The notes: generated by a model not told the origin, from the sequence alone. Shown: positions 8,207 through 16,723, counted from the stretch's first letter. The stretch is DNA of 64,000 nucleotides from CBDAPX01 sp965198725 (GCA_965198725.1 CBDAPX010000002.1:186001-250000), one strand, 5' to 3'. Numbers and translations: made by a program.

Positions 8207-8855
8207 TCAAGCCAGTTTTTGCAGGAACTGGCCCAAATCGTCGGTGTGGAAATGGATGTGGTCGGCCACATGCGCCTCTTCGGCCACATGTACGGTCCGC
8301 ATGCCCAATGCATGGGGCACGGCCAGGTTGCGCGGATCATCCTCGAACATCGCGGCCTTTTGCGTGTTGATGCCGTCGCGGGCAAAAATCCGGTCGAACG
8401 CGCTTTGTTCAGGTTTCGGATGGAACCCGGCATCCTCAACGCCATATACCGCGTCAAAGCAGCCCTCTAACCCGCGCGCGGCAATCACCCGCTCTGCATA
8501 AGGGGCAGAGCCATTGGTATAGACGATCCTCCGCCCCGGCAACGCGCGGATGGCGGCGGCCAGCTCTGGGTCGGGATCAAGGTGCTGCAGGTCAATATCG
8601 TGGACCGCGACCAGATAGGGGCCCGGGTCCAGGTCATGTTCTTTCATCAGACCGGCCAGGCGTGCCATAGGTTTTCCAATAATGCTTTCGCAGATAATCG
8701 GCCTCATTTTCGCTCACACCCAGCGCGTCTACGACATAGCGGGTCATGTGAACTTCGATCTGATCGAAGAGCCGCGCCTTGGGCGGATAGAGCGTATTGT
8801 CGAGGTCGAAAACCCAGCTCGATACATGAGAAAAAGCGTTCTTCACCATGGGCAT
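8207..8855 (-). pseudogene. HAD-superfamily pyrimidine 5'-nucleotidase, frameshifted
   Basis: Two overlapping minus-strand frames together make one HAD phosphatase. The first (from 8855) has motif I, WVFDLDNTLYP, and runs to KHYWKTYGT. The second carries LAGLMKEHDLDPGPYL, motif II YTNGSAPYAERV, motif III lysine in HPKPEQSAFDRI and motif IV FEDDPRNLAVP. The frames meet near 8660, where one extra base (or two missing) between ACG and CTG breaks the codon series. All motifs are intact, so this is a recent frameshift, a sequencing error, or less likely recoding. An internal ATG (MARLAGLM) could allow translation of the second part alone, but that would lack the nucleophile aspartate. Confidence 0.8.
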
Positions 8856-8950
8856 GGTCCTAGGTCAGCCGGACAGGCTTTGCAATGGCAGGCTTGATCC
8901 GAAAACCGCTCGGCCTATAGACATGTTGAAACAAGGAAAGTCGCAAGCTC

Positions 8951-9592
8951 ATGAAACATGCCCGTTCGAACCCGACGGATGCCTATAGTCTGATCCTCGA
9001 AGCGATCGATGTTGGCGTCTATAAACCCGGTGATCGGCTTGTTGAAAGCGATCTTGCCGAACGGTTTGGTGTGTCGCGCACACCCGTGCGGGAGGCCTTG
9101 CAACGGTTGGAAACCCAGTCGCTGCTGACACGCGATGGCCGGTCTTTGATCGTGGCCTCGTTGGACCACAACCAGATGGCAGAACTGTACGTCGTCCGGC
9201 GGGAGTTGGAAGGCTTGGCCGCCCGGTTGGCCGCCCGTCATGCGACGACCGAAGAAATCCATGTTCTGCGCGACATGGTTGAGGCGGATCGGGAGTTGGT
9301 CGACGATCCAACGGCCTTGTCCCGAGCCAACCGTCGGTTCCACACCCAGATCCATCTGGCGTCTCATAACCGGTATCTTGTCCAACAGCTTGACCTGGTT
9401 CATCGGACCATGGCCTTGATGGCCACAACCTCTTTGGCGGCTCAGGGCCGGGGCAGCATCGCATTGGACGAACATGACACCATCGTTCGCGCTATTGAGA
9501 AACGGGACGAAGACGCAGCCTATGACGCGCTGAAGGAGCATATCTCAATCGCGTTTATGACCCGGTTGAAACAGGTCTCAGAGCTAAATTGA
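8951..9592 (+). CDS. GntR-family transcriptional regulator with FCD ligand domain
   Basis: A 213-residue regulator. The N-terminal winged helix (ILEAIDVGVYKPGDRL, then ESDLAERFGVSRTPVREAL at about residues 37-55) is typical GntR. The C-terminal all-helical FCD domain has its usual metal/ligand signature spread over VVRRELEGLAARLA, NRRFHTQIHLASHN and EHDTIVRAIEKRD. The FadR/FCD subgroup often responds to carboxylic acids. No obvious target operon adjoins it: the HAD gene is divergent and the glycosyltransferase is convergent. Confidence 0.92.
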   Translation: MKHARSNPTDAYSLILEAIDVGVYKPGDRLVESDLAERFGVSRTPVREALQRLETQSLLTRDGRSLIVASLDHNQMAELYVVRRELEGLAARLAARHATTEEIHVLRDMVEADRELVDDPTALSRANRRFHTQIHLASHNRYLVQQLDLVHRTMALMATTSLAAQGRGSIALDEHDTIVRAIEKRDEDAAYDALKEHISIAFMTRLKQVSELN

Positions 9593-9615
9593 CGAGGGGT
9601 TCACGCGTCCCAGCC

Positions 9616-11517
9616 TTACACCCCTTCGGGATCCTCATGCGCGACCCCATGCTGGGTTTTGTCCCAATAGAAAGGTTGCACCAAAAGTTCGTACAGAGCT
9701 TTATAGGCGGCCACGGTTCCCATGGCGAAATAGACAATCAGCATGGGCACCCACCAAGCAAGGCCGTGGTGCTGAGACTTCTTGATGGCCAAAAGCCCGA
9801 TGACCGCGTTCAAAAGGCTGGAAAACAGGAAAAAACAGAACAACAGGGTCCAAACCTCGTTTGATGTCAGATGCCCAAACGCATCGGATCCGCAAAATGT
9901 CATGGCCCAATAGGCCCAGAGAACCGGCGCAAATAAAAACTGTGACAGCGAGCTGACAAAAAAGGCCTGAAAGCCCCAGAACTTTTTCGAGCCCAGATCG
10001 CGCCACAGTTTGGCGGGGTCTCGCATGTGCACCAGATAGGTCACCATGAAACCCTTCAACCAGCGCGAGCGCTGTTTGATCCAAGGCCAAGCCCGATGGA
10101 TTGCCTCTTCATAAGTGACGGTCGGGATCAGCTTGGTCCTGTACCCAAATCGTGCAAGCCGCACCCCAAGCTCGGCATCCTCGGTGACGTTATGCGCGTC
10201 CCATGCGCCCAGTTCTTCGAGCTTATCGCGCCGGAAAAAGAGAGTTGTACCCCCCAAGGGAATGAGGTGACCCATGCAGGCCAAACCGGGCAGTATCACG
10301 CGCCACCAGCTGGCATATTCTATTGTAAAACAGCGAGCGATCCAATTGCTGTGTGGGTTGTAAAAGTCCAACACGTCTTGCAAACAAACAACATCGTCGT
10401 CGGCATGATGAAATTGGGCGACAGCGCATTCAATCTGGTCCGGTTGCGGTGCATCTTCGGCGTCCCAGACCCCGATGATTTTGCCATCGCAAAAGTCGAG
10501 CGCATAGTTCATCGCCCTTGGCTTCGTCGTCAGTGCCCCGTGCGACGGGACTTTTACGACCTGCATCCAATGGGGCAATTTTGTTCGTTCCAGTACATCA
10601 AGCGTTTGTGTGTCCCCTTGTTCCAGAACTAGTTTCACGTCCAGTAATACCTTGGGATAGGTTAGCTTGCTCAGCCGGGATACAAGCGTGTTCGCGATCT
10701 CTTTTTCCCTGAACAAGGGAATGAGGATGGACACTTTGGGCATCTTGCCGGGCAGGGGCAATTCGCCGACGGGACCGTGTCGATAAAAGTCTTTTTCGGC
10801 GGTATGTTTCAGGCCCGCTATCAGGCCTGTCAGCTTCAGGGCGGTCATGATCCCAAGTGTTACAATCGCTATGAACGAGGCAACGGCCATCAACACTTGT
10901 GGAAACAGCAGAACTGAGGTTGCTGTTAGACCGAGCGTCAGTGCTGAGAGATTGAAGACTTGCTTCGGCCCACGGTTTTCCCAAAGCCTGCAACTGAATT
11001 GCGATGGGACGCGGGTTGCGGCCTTGGCGGCAAGAAGGCGGTCGTATCTTTGTGCCAATGTGTTTTGAATATCCCGATCCTGCGCCAGAACGGGAAAAAT
11101 CGATATTTTGGGGCAATCCCATTGTGCATAAACCTGCGACCACATGTCAGGGCGGCTTGTCGCGACCATGAGGATGGTGCCCATTTGCTTCCATGGAACT
11201 ACCCGGTTTTGGAGCCAAAAGTTGATGGATGTTTGGTCAAACAGATCGGGGTCGGGTGGCATATGCGCAAGATCGATGCTGCGTAAGCCGATTTGGTCTG
11301 ACAGGGCCTGTGTGACGCTTTGAAGGTCTGTTGCCTGTTGCGACACCAGAACTTCGCCGAGCAACGCATCACTGTTGCTTTGCAATTCCAACGCTTTAAC
11401 CAATTGGGTTTCAGTAATCTTGCCAGAGTTTACAAGATGATGGCCTAGCGGGAGAAATCGCGCCGGCGGGTCCTGACGAAAGTCATCGTCATTTGAAATT
11501 ACGTTGAAGTGGTTCAT
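9616..11517 (-). CDS. Cellulose-synthase-like family 2 glycosyltransferase with N-terminal type II secretion ATPase-like domain
   Basis: A 633-residue membrane glycosyltransferase. Residues about 20-160 resemble the N-terminal domain of GspE/PilB-type ATPases (MshEN), a module that can bind cyclic di-GMP in some proteins. Transmembrane helices at about 190-235 precede the catalytic domain: KVSILIPLFREKE (261-273), DAED (352-355), TEDAEL (445-450) and QRSRW (482-486), matching the D, DxD, TED, QxxRW pattern of processive GT2 enzymes. Several further helices follow. Start chosen at ATG 11517; a GTG/ATG-like frame extension to 11544 would run into the insertion sequence. The product, perhaps an exopolysaccharide, is unknown. 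GC content is visibly below that of neighbouring housekeeping genes. Confidence 0.85.
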   Translation of the reverse strand: MNHFNVISNDDDFRQDPPARFLPLGHHLVNSGKITETQLVKALELQSNSDALLGEVLVSQQATDLQSVTQALSDQIGLRSIDLAHMPPDPDLFDQTSINFWLQNRVVPWKQMGTILMVATSRPDMWSQVYAQWDCPKISIFPVLAQDRDIQNTLAQRYDRLLAAKAATRVPSQFSCRLWENRGPKQVFNLSALTLGLTATSVLLFPQVLMAVASFIAIVTLGIMTALKLTGLIAGLKHTAEKDFYRHGPVGELPLPGKMPKVSILIPLFREKEIANTLVSRLSKLTYPKVLLDVKLVLEQGDTQTLDVLERTKLPHWMQVVKVPSHGALTTKPRAMNYALDFCDGKIIGVWDAEDAPQPDQIECAVAQFHHADDDVVCLQDVLDFYNPHSNWIARCFTIEYASWWRVILPGLACMGHLIPLGGTTLFFRRDKLEELGAWDAHNVTEDAELGVRLARFGYRTKLIPTVTYEEAIHRAWPWIKQRSRWLKGFMVTYLVHMRDPAKLWRDLGSKKFWGFQAFFVSSLSQFLFAPVLWAYWAMTFCGSDAFGHLTSNEVWTLLFCFFLFSSLLNAVIGLLAIKKSQHHGLAWWVPMLIVYFAMGTVAAYKALYELLVQPFYWDKTQHGVAHEDPEGV

Positions 11518-11585
11518 TAAAATGCACGTTTGGTCTTCCCCCACTGACGTGGTCCTCCGCTATGTTTAGGAAACGGAGGAAACAC

Positions 11586-11864
11586 ATGGCCAACAAGCGA
11601 CCAAAGCCAGAAGAGATTGTCACGAAGTTACGGCAGGTTGAGGTTCTGACGGGGCAAGGGATGCCGCGTCTGGATGCGATCCGTCAGATCGGTGTGACTG
11701 AACAGACCTACTACCGGTGGAAGAAAAAATACGGCGGAATGGGCACGGATCAATTGAAGGAACTGAAGCGTCTGCAAAAAGAGAACGAGCGATTGCGCAA
11801 AGCCGTTTCTGATCTGACGCTGGACAAGCTGATCTTGGCGGAGGCGGCAAAGGGAAACTTCTGA
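11586..11864 (+). CDS. IS3-family transposase OrfA
   Basis: A 92-residue protein with an N-terminal helix-turn-helix (PKPEEIVTKLRQVEVLTGQG, then LDAIRQIGVTEQTYYRWKKKYGG) and a leucine-zipper-like C-terminal helix (LKRLQKENERLRKAVSDLTLDKLIL), the standard OrfA of IS3 elements. The start ATG at 11586 follows an ACGGAGGA ribosome site. Near its end, 11852-11858 reads GGGAAAC, a heptamer of the X XXY YYZ type aligned with the frame, allowing a -1 shift into orfB to make the OrfAB transposase. Confidence 0.93.
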   Translation: MANKRPKPEEIVTKLRQVEVLTGQGMPRLDAIRQIGVTEQTYYRWKKKYGGMGTDQLKELKRLQKENERLRKAVSDLTLDKLILAEAAKGNF

Positions 11865-12712
11865 GCCCCGCTCGTCGTCGTGCCTGTATTGATCGCGTTC
11901 GTGCTGAGCTGAACATCTCGGAGCGTCGGGCATGCCGGGTTCTAAGACAACATCGATCCACACAGCGCAAAGTACCTGCGGGTCGCCCGGATGAAGAACG
12001 TTTAGTGGCTGATATGATCGAACTGACCCGGCAGTATGGCCGCTACGGCTATCGTAGGATCGCGGCACTACTGAGAGACGCTGGCTGGCATGTGAATGAC
12101 AAGCGCGTGGAACGGTTATGGCGACGAGAGGGGCTGAAAGTGCCAATGAAACAACCGAAGAAAGGGCGGCTTTGGCTGAATGATGGATCATGTGTCAGGC
12201 TTCGGCCAGAGCGCCGCGATCATGTCTGGTCTTACGACTTTGTCCACTGCCGCACCGACGATGGTAAAGCTTTCCGCACACTCAACATCATCGACGAGTA
12301 CAGTCGGGAATGCTTGGCCATACGCGTGGATCGCAAGCTCAACTCAGGCAATGTGATCGATGTGCTGAGCGACCTGTTCATCCTGCGCGGCATCCCATCG
12401 TTCATTCGCTCCGACAACGGCCCGGAGTTCGTTGCCCAAGCTGTCCAGGACTGGATCAAGGCTGTCGGCGCGAAGACGGCTTACATCGAACCTGGGTCAC
12501 CTTGGGAGAACGGATACTGCGAAAGCTTCAACGCAAGGTTCCGCGACGAGTTCCTGAACGGGGAAACATTCTACAGCCTGCGTGAAGCCCAAATCCTGAT
12601 CGAACAATGGAGAAAGCACTACAACACGAAACGACCACACAGTGCTCTAGGCTACCGCCCACCGGCTCCCGAAACCGTCGTCAAGATGGACCAAAGGTCG
12701 ATCATGCACTAA
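11858..12712 (+). CDS. IS3-family transposase OrfB (DDE integrase core), reached by -1 frameshift
   Basis: The frame continues from the GGGAAAC slip site and encodes about 284 residues. An HTH_21-like part (YGRYGYRRIAALLRDAGW, RLWRREGLKVP) precedes the rve catalytic core: WSYDFVHC with the first Asp, IRSDNGPEF with the second Asp, and SPWENGYCESFN with the Glu, then the terminal RPHSALGYRPPAPE. All three catalytic acids are present, so the element looks active. A GTG at 12005 could give a shorter independent product, but it lacks the N-terminal part. Confidence 0.93.
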   Translation, partial: LLSPARRRACIDRVRAELNISERRACRVLRQHRSTQRKVPAGRPDEERLVADMIELTRQYGRYGYRRIAALLRDAGWHVNDKRVERLWRREGLKVPMKQPKKGRLWLNDGSCVRLRPERRDHVWSYDFVHCRTDDGKAFRTLNIIDEYSRECLAIRVDRKLNSGNVIDVLSDLFILRGIPSFIRSDNGPEFVAQAVQDWIKAVGAKTAYIEPGSPWENGYCESFNARFRDEFLNGETFYSLREAQILIEQWRKHYNTKRPHSALGYRPPAPETVVKMDQRSIMH

Positions 12713-12858
12713 CAATCAAATTGGACCACTCAGGTGGGGCTGATCAGGTTGGCTTGCATTTTCACATGACTTTGCCACTTGGCGCATGAAAAGATGCGGT
12801 GCTGGCCATTCCTTTGGAACTTCGGTAAACGGCCCCCTTTGAAAAGAAAGCCAGCCAC

Positions 12859-13767
12859 ATGACCACACGCGCCGGATTTGTCGCCCTGATCGGAGAACCC
12901 AATGCGGGGAAATCCACGCTGACCAACACAATGGTCGGCGCCAAGGTGTCGATTGTCACGCACAAGGTGCAAACGACCCGCGCGCGCATTCGTGGCGTGG
13001 CCATTGAGGGCGATGCACAGCTGGTATTCGTAGACACACCCGGATTGTTTCAGCCGCGCCGCCGGTTGGACCGCGCGATGGTTGCGGCCGCATGGGGTGG
13101 CGCCGCCGATGCGGATATCATCGTACTGCTGATCGAAGCGCATCGTGGCGTGACGGCGGGTGTCGAACGCATTCTTGAAGGGCTGCAAGAGATCGGGCAA
13201 GGCCGCAAGGTGGCGTTGGCAATCAACAAGATTGATAAGGTCGCCTCTGAAGTCTTGCTGGGACTGACGCAGGATTTGAACGATCGTTATCCTTTTGCTC
13301 AAACCTTTATGATCTCGGTCGAAAAAGGTCACGGTGTCGAAGATTTACGCAAGTGGCTGGCCGCGGAACTGCCCGAAGGTCCGTGGCTCTATCCCGAAGA
13401 CCAGATCGCTGATTTGCCCATGCGTATGATCGCGGCCGAAATGGCGCGGGAAAAGCTGACCCTGCGTTTGCATCAGGAACTGCCCTATCAGCTGACGGTC
13501 GAAACCGAAGCGTGGGAAGAGCGCAAGGATGGGTCGGCCCGGGTCGATCAGGTGATCTATGTGATCCGCGACGGGCACAAAGGTATCGTGCTGGGCAAGA
13601 GGGGCGAAACCATCAAGGCCGTCAGCCAAGCCGCACGGGCAGAGCTGGAAGAGTTTATGGGCCGCCGCATTCATCTCTTTTTGCAAGTCAAGGTGCGGCC
13701 CAACTGGCTTGATGAAGCCGAGCGTTATTCCGAGATGGGGCTCGATTTCAAAGACGGCAACGCATGA
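12859..13767 (+). CDS. era: GTPase Era
   Basis: Era is an essential GTPase that binds the 3' end of 16S rRNA and helps assemble the 30S subunit. The 302-residue protein has G1 GEPNAGKST (12-20), G3 DTPG (59-62), G4 NKID (123-126) and a C-terminal KH domain with VIRDGHKGIVLGKRGETIK. The length is typical. The next gene overlaps by 4 bases. Upstream lies the insertion sequence rather than rnc, which I recall as the usual neighbour, so its promoter must lie within about 110 bases or in the element. Confidence 0.97.
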   Translation: MTTRAGFVALIGEPNAGKSTLTNTMVGAKVSIVTHKVQTTRARIRGVAIEGDAQLVFVDTPGLFQPRRRLDRAMVAAAWGGAADADIIVLLIEAHRGVTAGVERILEGLQEIGQGRKVALAINKIDKVASEVLLGLTQDLNDRYPFAQTFMISVEKGHGVEDLRKWLAAELPEGPWLYPEDQIADLPMRMIAAEMAREKLTLRLHQELPYQLTVETEAWEERKDGSARVDQVIYVIRDGHKGIVLGKRGETIKAVSQAARAELEEFMGRRIHLFLQVKVRPNWLDEAERYSEMGLDFKDGNA

Positions 13768-14093
13768 CACGGCTTACGGCGCGATTTTGGGTCGACGCCT
13801 ACATCGCGCGGCTGCGTTTTCAGGACATTCCCTGTTTTGTCACCTCGCATGGTGATGACACCGCTGGTGCTGTTTTGGTCAAGCTGAACACGCTGGACGG
13901 GCAGGCATGTGCCTATCATCGGACCTTTGACCTGATGTCTGGGGATCGGGTCTGGGCAGAGCTGTCTTCCGGCGCAGAACCGGACGTGGATGCCGCCATC
14001 ACGCGGCAACGCGGGTTTGATCCGGACCTGTGGGTCATCGAAGTTGAGGACCGCGACGGACGGCATTTGCTGGGCGAAGAAGGTCTGACCTAA
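13764..14093 (+). CDS. DUF1491 family protein
   Basis: A 109-residue soluble protein starting LTARFWVDAYIARLRFQDIP, with the family-like VLVKLNTLDGQACAYHR, GDRVWAEL and DLWVIEVEDRDGRHLL. I recognise it as DUF1491, a small alphaproteobacterial family commonly found after era. Its start overlaps the era stop (ATGA), so the two are translationally coupled. The biochemical function is unknown; the neighbourhood of Era and RecO hints only at a housekeeping role. Confidence 0.8.
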   Translation: MTRLTARFWVDAYIARLRFQDIPCFVTSHGDDTAGAVLVKLNTLDGQACAYHRTFDLMSGDRVWAELSSGAEPDVDAAITRQRGFDPDLWVIEVEDRDGRHLLGEEGLT

Positions 14094-14101
14094 TATCCGC
14101 A

Positions 14102-14734
14102 TCAGGCGGATCGGGACCTCGTGCCCCGGCTCAAAAGACCAGCCAGCCCGATGATGATCAGCCCGCCGATCCAGAACGATACGGCCAACGCCAGAATCCA
14201 GACACCGACCATCGGCCAGCCTGTTTCAATCGGGTTCACAAAGAAATACGGATATTCCCCGTCAAGCGCGCCCCGGATCAGGGCATAGGCCGCATACCCA
14301 GCAGGATACGCCACCCAATAGGCCGAAAGCACGGGCCTCAGCCCCGATTTCGGCGCATAGACCAACCACCAAAGTGATACGGCAATTGGGCCGATCGTGT
14401 GCATACCGTGATCCGTCCACAAGCGCAGACCGTTCAAGTCCTGCCCCAAAAGCGCGTGATAAACGATCCCCACAATCGCCATCCACAGCGTCAAGGCCGC
14501 GGCAAAATCTGCGCGCACACGCCCGGTCAAGGCGATGACCCCGAAAGACACCGCCGCCAACACATTGGTCAGAATCGTAAAATACCGCACGCGCCGCCAC
14601 AGTTCCTCGGCCACCGTACGGTCGGGAATGCGATAGAGCGCCTCGATGGTATCAACGGTGAGGCTGGCAACGGCGATCAGCGCCACAATCGCAGCGGCCA
14701 ATCGGAAACCTGGCTTGGTTGATTTCTTCAACAT
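14102..14734 (-). CDS. Pr6Pr-like multi-spanning membrane protein
   Basis: A 210-residue protein from ATG 14734 (MLKKSTKPGFRL); an ATG at 14791 would add 19 residues. About six hydrophobic segments are visible, for example LAAAIVALIAVASLTVDTI, YFTILTNVLAAVSFGVIALT, AALTLWMAIVGIVYHALL, GPIAVSLWWLVY and VGVWILALAVSFWIGGLII. The pattern YFTILTN, DHGMHTIGPI and YPYFFVNP resembles the Pr6Pr/FAR-17a-AIG1-like membrane family. It may be an integral-membrane hydrolase-like protein, but no activity is assigned. It is convergent with the era group and divergent from the hydrolase frame. Confidence 0.7.
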   Translation of the reverse strand: MLKKSTKPGFRLAAAIVALIAVASLTVDTIEALYRIPDRTVAEELWRRVRYFTILTNVLAAVSFGVIALTGRVRADFAAALTLWMAIVGIVYHALLGQDLNGLRLWTDHGMHTIGPIAVSLWWLVYAPKSGLRPVLSAYWVAYPAGYAAYALIRGALDGEYPYFFVNPIETGWPMVGVWILALAVSFWIGGLIIIGLAGLLSRGTRSRSA

Positions 14735-14962
14735 GCCCTGAAACCTGTCCAAATCGCGTGTGTATGGCAAGGCTCTGATCTGCCTTTCCAAAGGTCAACT
14801 TGAGTGCTTGAAAAGCGTCACAAAGGACAATTTTACCACTTCGTGCGCACGATCAGCTTTCGACAGCATTCCTCTGATTGTTGCTGTCAATTCAACTTTG
14901 GACAAACGAGCATTCGGCCTAGTCTTTTTCTGCGTTTATTTTTGGTTCCATTTGAGGCCGCA

Positions 14963-15718
14963 ATGCAAATTTCAAACCATGACGTGTCATCAAGAGTTTT
15001 GTGTGTTGCAATCCGGGGATGGACTGATGGCGACGAATTTTGGGTACGGCTCTTGAAACAACAAGGCGGCGATTTGCCCAAAGCGTTTATCACGGCGGTT
15101 GAAAACATACCGGGTTTGACCAGGCTGGCCCCCGTACCAAACTTGGATATGTCCCTCTTTTCGGCTGCAGAACCCGACGATCTTGCCGAACACATTCTGA
15201 ATGAGATCGACAAAGAGTTCGAGGCCGGTACGTATGATCGAGTTGTCTTGTTGGCCTATAGTTCTGGTGCCCCTCTAGCGCGGTTTGCGCTGATGAAAGC
15301 GTATCAGAGTAAGAATGATCCGGATTGCGAAAAATCTCATAAATGGATCGACCCGAACGTTTCCATCCGGGTCGTATACCTGGCCGGCATCGTTCGAGGT
15401 TGGAGCATTTCAACAGCGATGCCAGCGGGCATTCGTTTCTGGGCGCCGGTCTTGATCCGAGCGTGCAATATGGTTGCTCGTCTGAAAGGCAAAAAGCGGT
15501 CGTTTATCGCCGCGTTGCGTAAAGGCGAGTCCTTCATCGTGCGCGGTCGATTGATGCAAGCTGAGTTGCGTAAACAATCCGAAGATTTGTACCTTCCCTT
15601 TGAACAGGTTTCCGTTCTTGGTACGAAAGACGAATTTATTGCGCCCACGGACTGTATCGAATTGACGGGCGACCGGCGTCAAATATTTTTTCAGGTTCCT
15701 GGAACAAGCCATCTTTAG
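14963..15718 (+). CDS. Alpha/beta-hydrolase-like protein, first half of a double-hydrolase frame
   Basis: A 251-residue frame from ATG 14963; a 53-residue extension to 14804 is poorly protein-like. It has hydrolase-fold marks: VLCVAIRGWTDGDEFW near the N-terminus, the nucleophile-elbow-like LLAYSSGAPLARF, an acid candidate in LGTKDEFIAPTD and a histidine in VPGTSHL, the last residues before a TAG at 15716. After this stop the same frame stays open and continues ILNLDQAKEGGETRYRI into the second hydrolase gene. The first domain therefore lacks its C-terminal helix, and the stop looks like a premature one. GC content is lower than in era or recO, suggesting acquired DNA. Confidence 0.65.
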   Translation: MQISNHDVSSRVLCVAIRGWTDGDEFWVRLLKQQGGDLPKAFITAVENIPGLTRLAPVPNLDMSLFSAAEPDDLAEHILNEIDKEFEAGTYDRVVLLAYSSGAPLARFALMKAYQSKNDPDCEKSHKWIDPNVSIRVVYLAGIVRGWSISTAMPAGIRFWAPVLIRACNMVARLKGKKRSFIAALRKGESFIVRGRLMQAELRKQSEDLYLPFEQVSVLGTKDEFIAPTDCIELTGDRRQIFFQVPGTSHL

Positions 15719-15784
15719 ATACTCAATCTGGATCAGGCCAAAGAAGGTGGCGAAACACGATACAGGATCTTGTGCGATGCCATA

Positions 15785-16723
15785 ATGAAGCCATTTGCAG
15801 ACCTATTGGATGACACCGATGCACAGATCCGCAGTGATGACATCAACGACTATTTTGATGCTTTGGATCGTCCAAAATGGGGTGCGGATGACAAAAACAC
15901 GATCGCCCTGAACGGCGATATCGAAGATGCCGTAATCATTCTGCACGGTATCCGTGATAACGGGCATTGGACCAAGCGCATTGCGAGAAACCTCAAAAGC
16001 ACGTCGAAACGTTGTGTTTTACGTGCCCCGTCGCCCAGCTATGGTTTCTTTTCGATGTTCGATTTTCTCATGCCGAACCGACGTCGTCGGCAGGCGCTTT
16101 GGTTTTTGGAACAATATGCCGATGTGCGTGAATGCTATCCACGCGCCAAAATCAGCTTTGTGGGGCATTCGAACGGGACCTATCTGGCTGGAAAGGCAAT
16201 GGAAGAGTGTAATCAGGTCGAGTTCAAACGCATGGTCCTTGCCGGCAGTGTGTTAAGAACGGACTTTGACAGGGACGGACTAAAAGAAAAAGGACAGCTG
16301 CTCGAAGCCGTTTTGAACCTTAAGGGAACGCGGGATAACGTCGTTGCTTGTTTGCCCGGTGCTATGCAGAAAATCGGTGTGCTGCGGTTCCTCAACGTCG
16401 GTGGCGGTCGCTTTTTCGGGTTCAACAAGGCCACTGCGCAAAGTGTACACGAATATGGTCTGGCTGGACGGCACGTTGCCGGGATTTCAGAACCGGCATG
16501 GGAAACTATCACAGATTTTATAACGAATAAGACTGTGCCGACGGGGAACGGTGATCCTGCTTCTAATAGGCTGAAATGGCTGAGTTGGGTGGCCGCCTGT
16601 ATTATTGTCTGTCTGATTATCGTGCTGATCGCTGGATTTTTGTATGTCCTTTTCAACTTCACATGGACCGTTTTGATTGTGGGGGTCGTTCTTTTGGTCT
16701 TTCGGGTCTTGCGGCACTATTGA
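15785..16723 (+). CDS. Alpha/beta hydrolase with C-terminal membrane anchor, second half of a double-hydrolase frame
   Basis: A 312-residue protein from ATG 15785 (a TTG at 15770 is also possible; neither has a strong ribosome site). Oxyanion-loop VIILHGIRDNGHW and nucleophile FVGHSNGTYLAGKAM identify a serine hydrolase. A candidate His lies in AGRHVAGISEPAW. Two adjacent hydrophobic segments at the C-terminus (SWVAACIIVCLIIVLIAGFL and FTWTVLIVGVVLLVFRVL) anchor it in the membrane. It is in the same frame as the preceding hydrolase, separated only by TAG 15716-15718 and 22 codons. Substrate unknown; lipase or esterase is a guess from the fold. Confidence 0.7.
   Translation: MKPFADLLDDTDAQIRSDDINDYFDALDRPKWGADDKNTIALNGDIEDAVIILHGIRDNGHWTKRIARNLKSTSKRCVLRAPSPSYGFFSMFDFLMPNRRRRQALWFLEQYADVRECYPRAKISFVGHSNGTYLAGKAMEECNQVEFKRMVLAGSVLRTDFDRDGLKEKGQLLEAVLNLKGTRDNVVACLPGAMQKIGVLRFLNVGGGRFFGFNKATAQSVHEYGLAGRHVAGISEPAWETITDFITNKTVPTGNGDPASNRLKWLSWVAACIIVCLIIVLIAGFLYVLFNFTWTVLIVGVVLLVFRVLRHY

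Larger units (their letters stand above)
11531..12746 (+). mobile_element. IS3-family insertion sequence (IS407-like group), apparently complete
   Basis: About 1216 bases bounded by imperfect inverted repeats: the left end starts TGGTCTTCCCCCACTGACG and the reverse complement of the right end starts TGATCAGCCCCACCTGAGTG, both ending in TGGTCC. Termini fit the TG...CA rule. Inside are orfA and orfB in the -1 arrangement. Flanking 4-mers are CGTT (left) and GGTT (right), so a target duplication is not exact. The element stands 13 bases before the glycosyltransferase start codon and about 110 bases before era. Confidence 0.88.

Noticed and set aside
11527..12750. A 4-base target-site duplication around the IS3 element
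   Set aside because: The flanks read CGTT and GGTT, one mismatch, so it cannot be claimed as an exact duplication; the element ends are supported by the inverted repeats instead.
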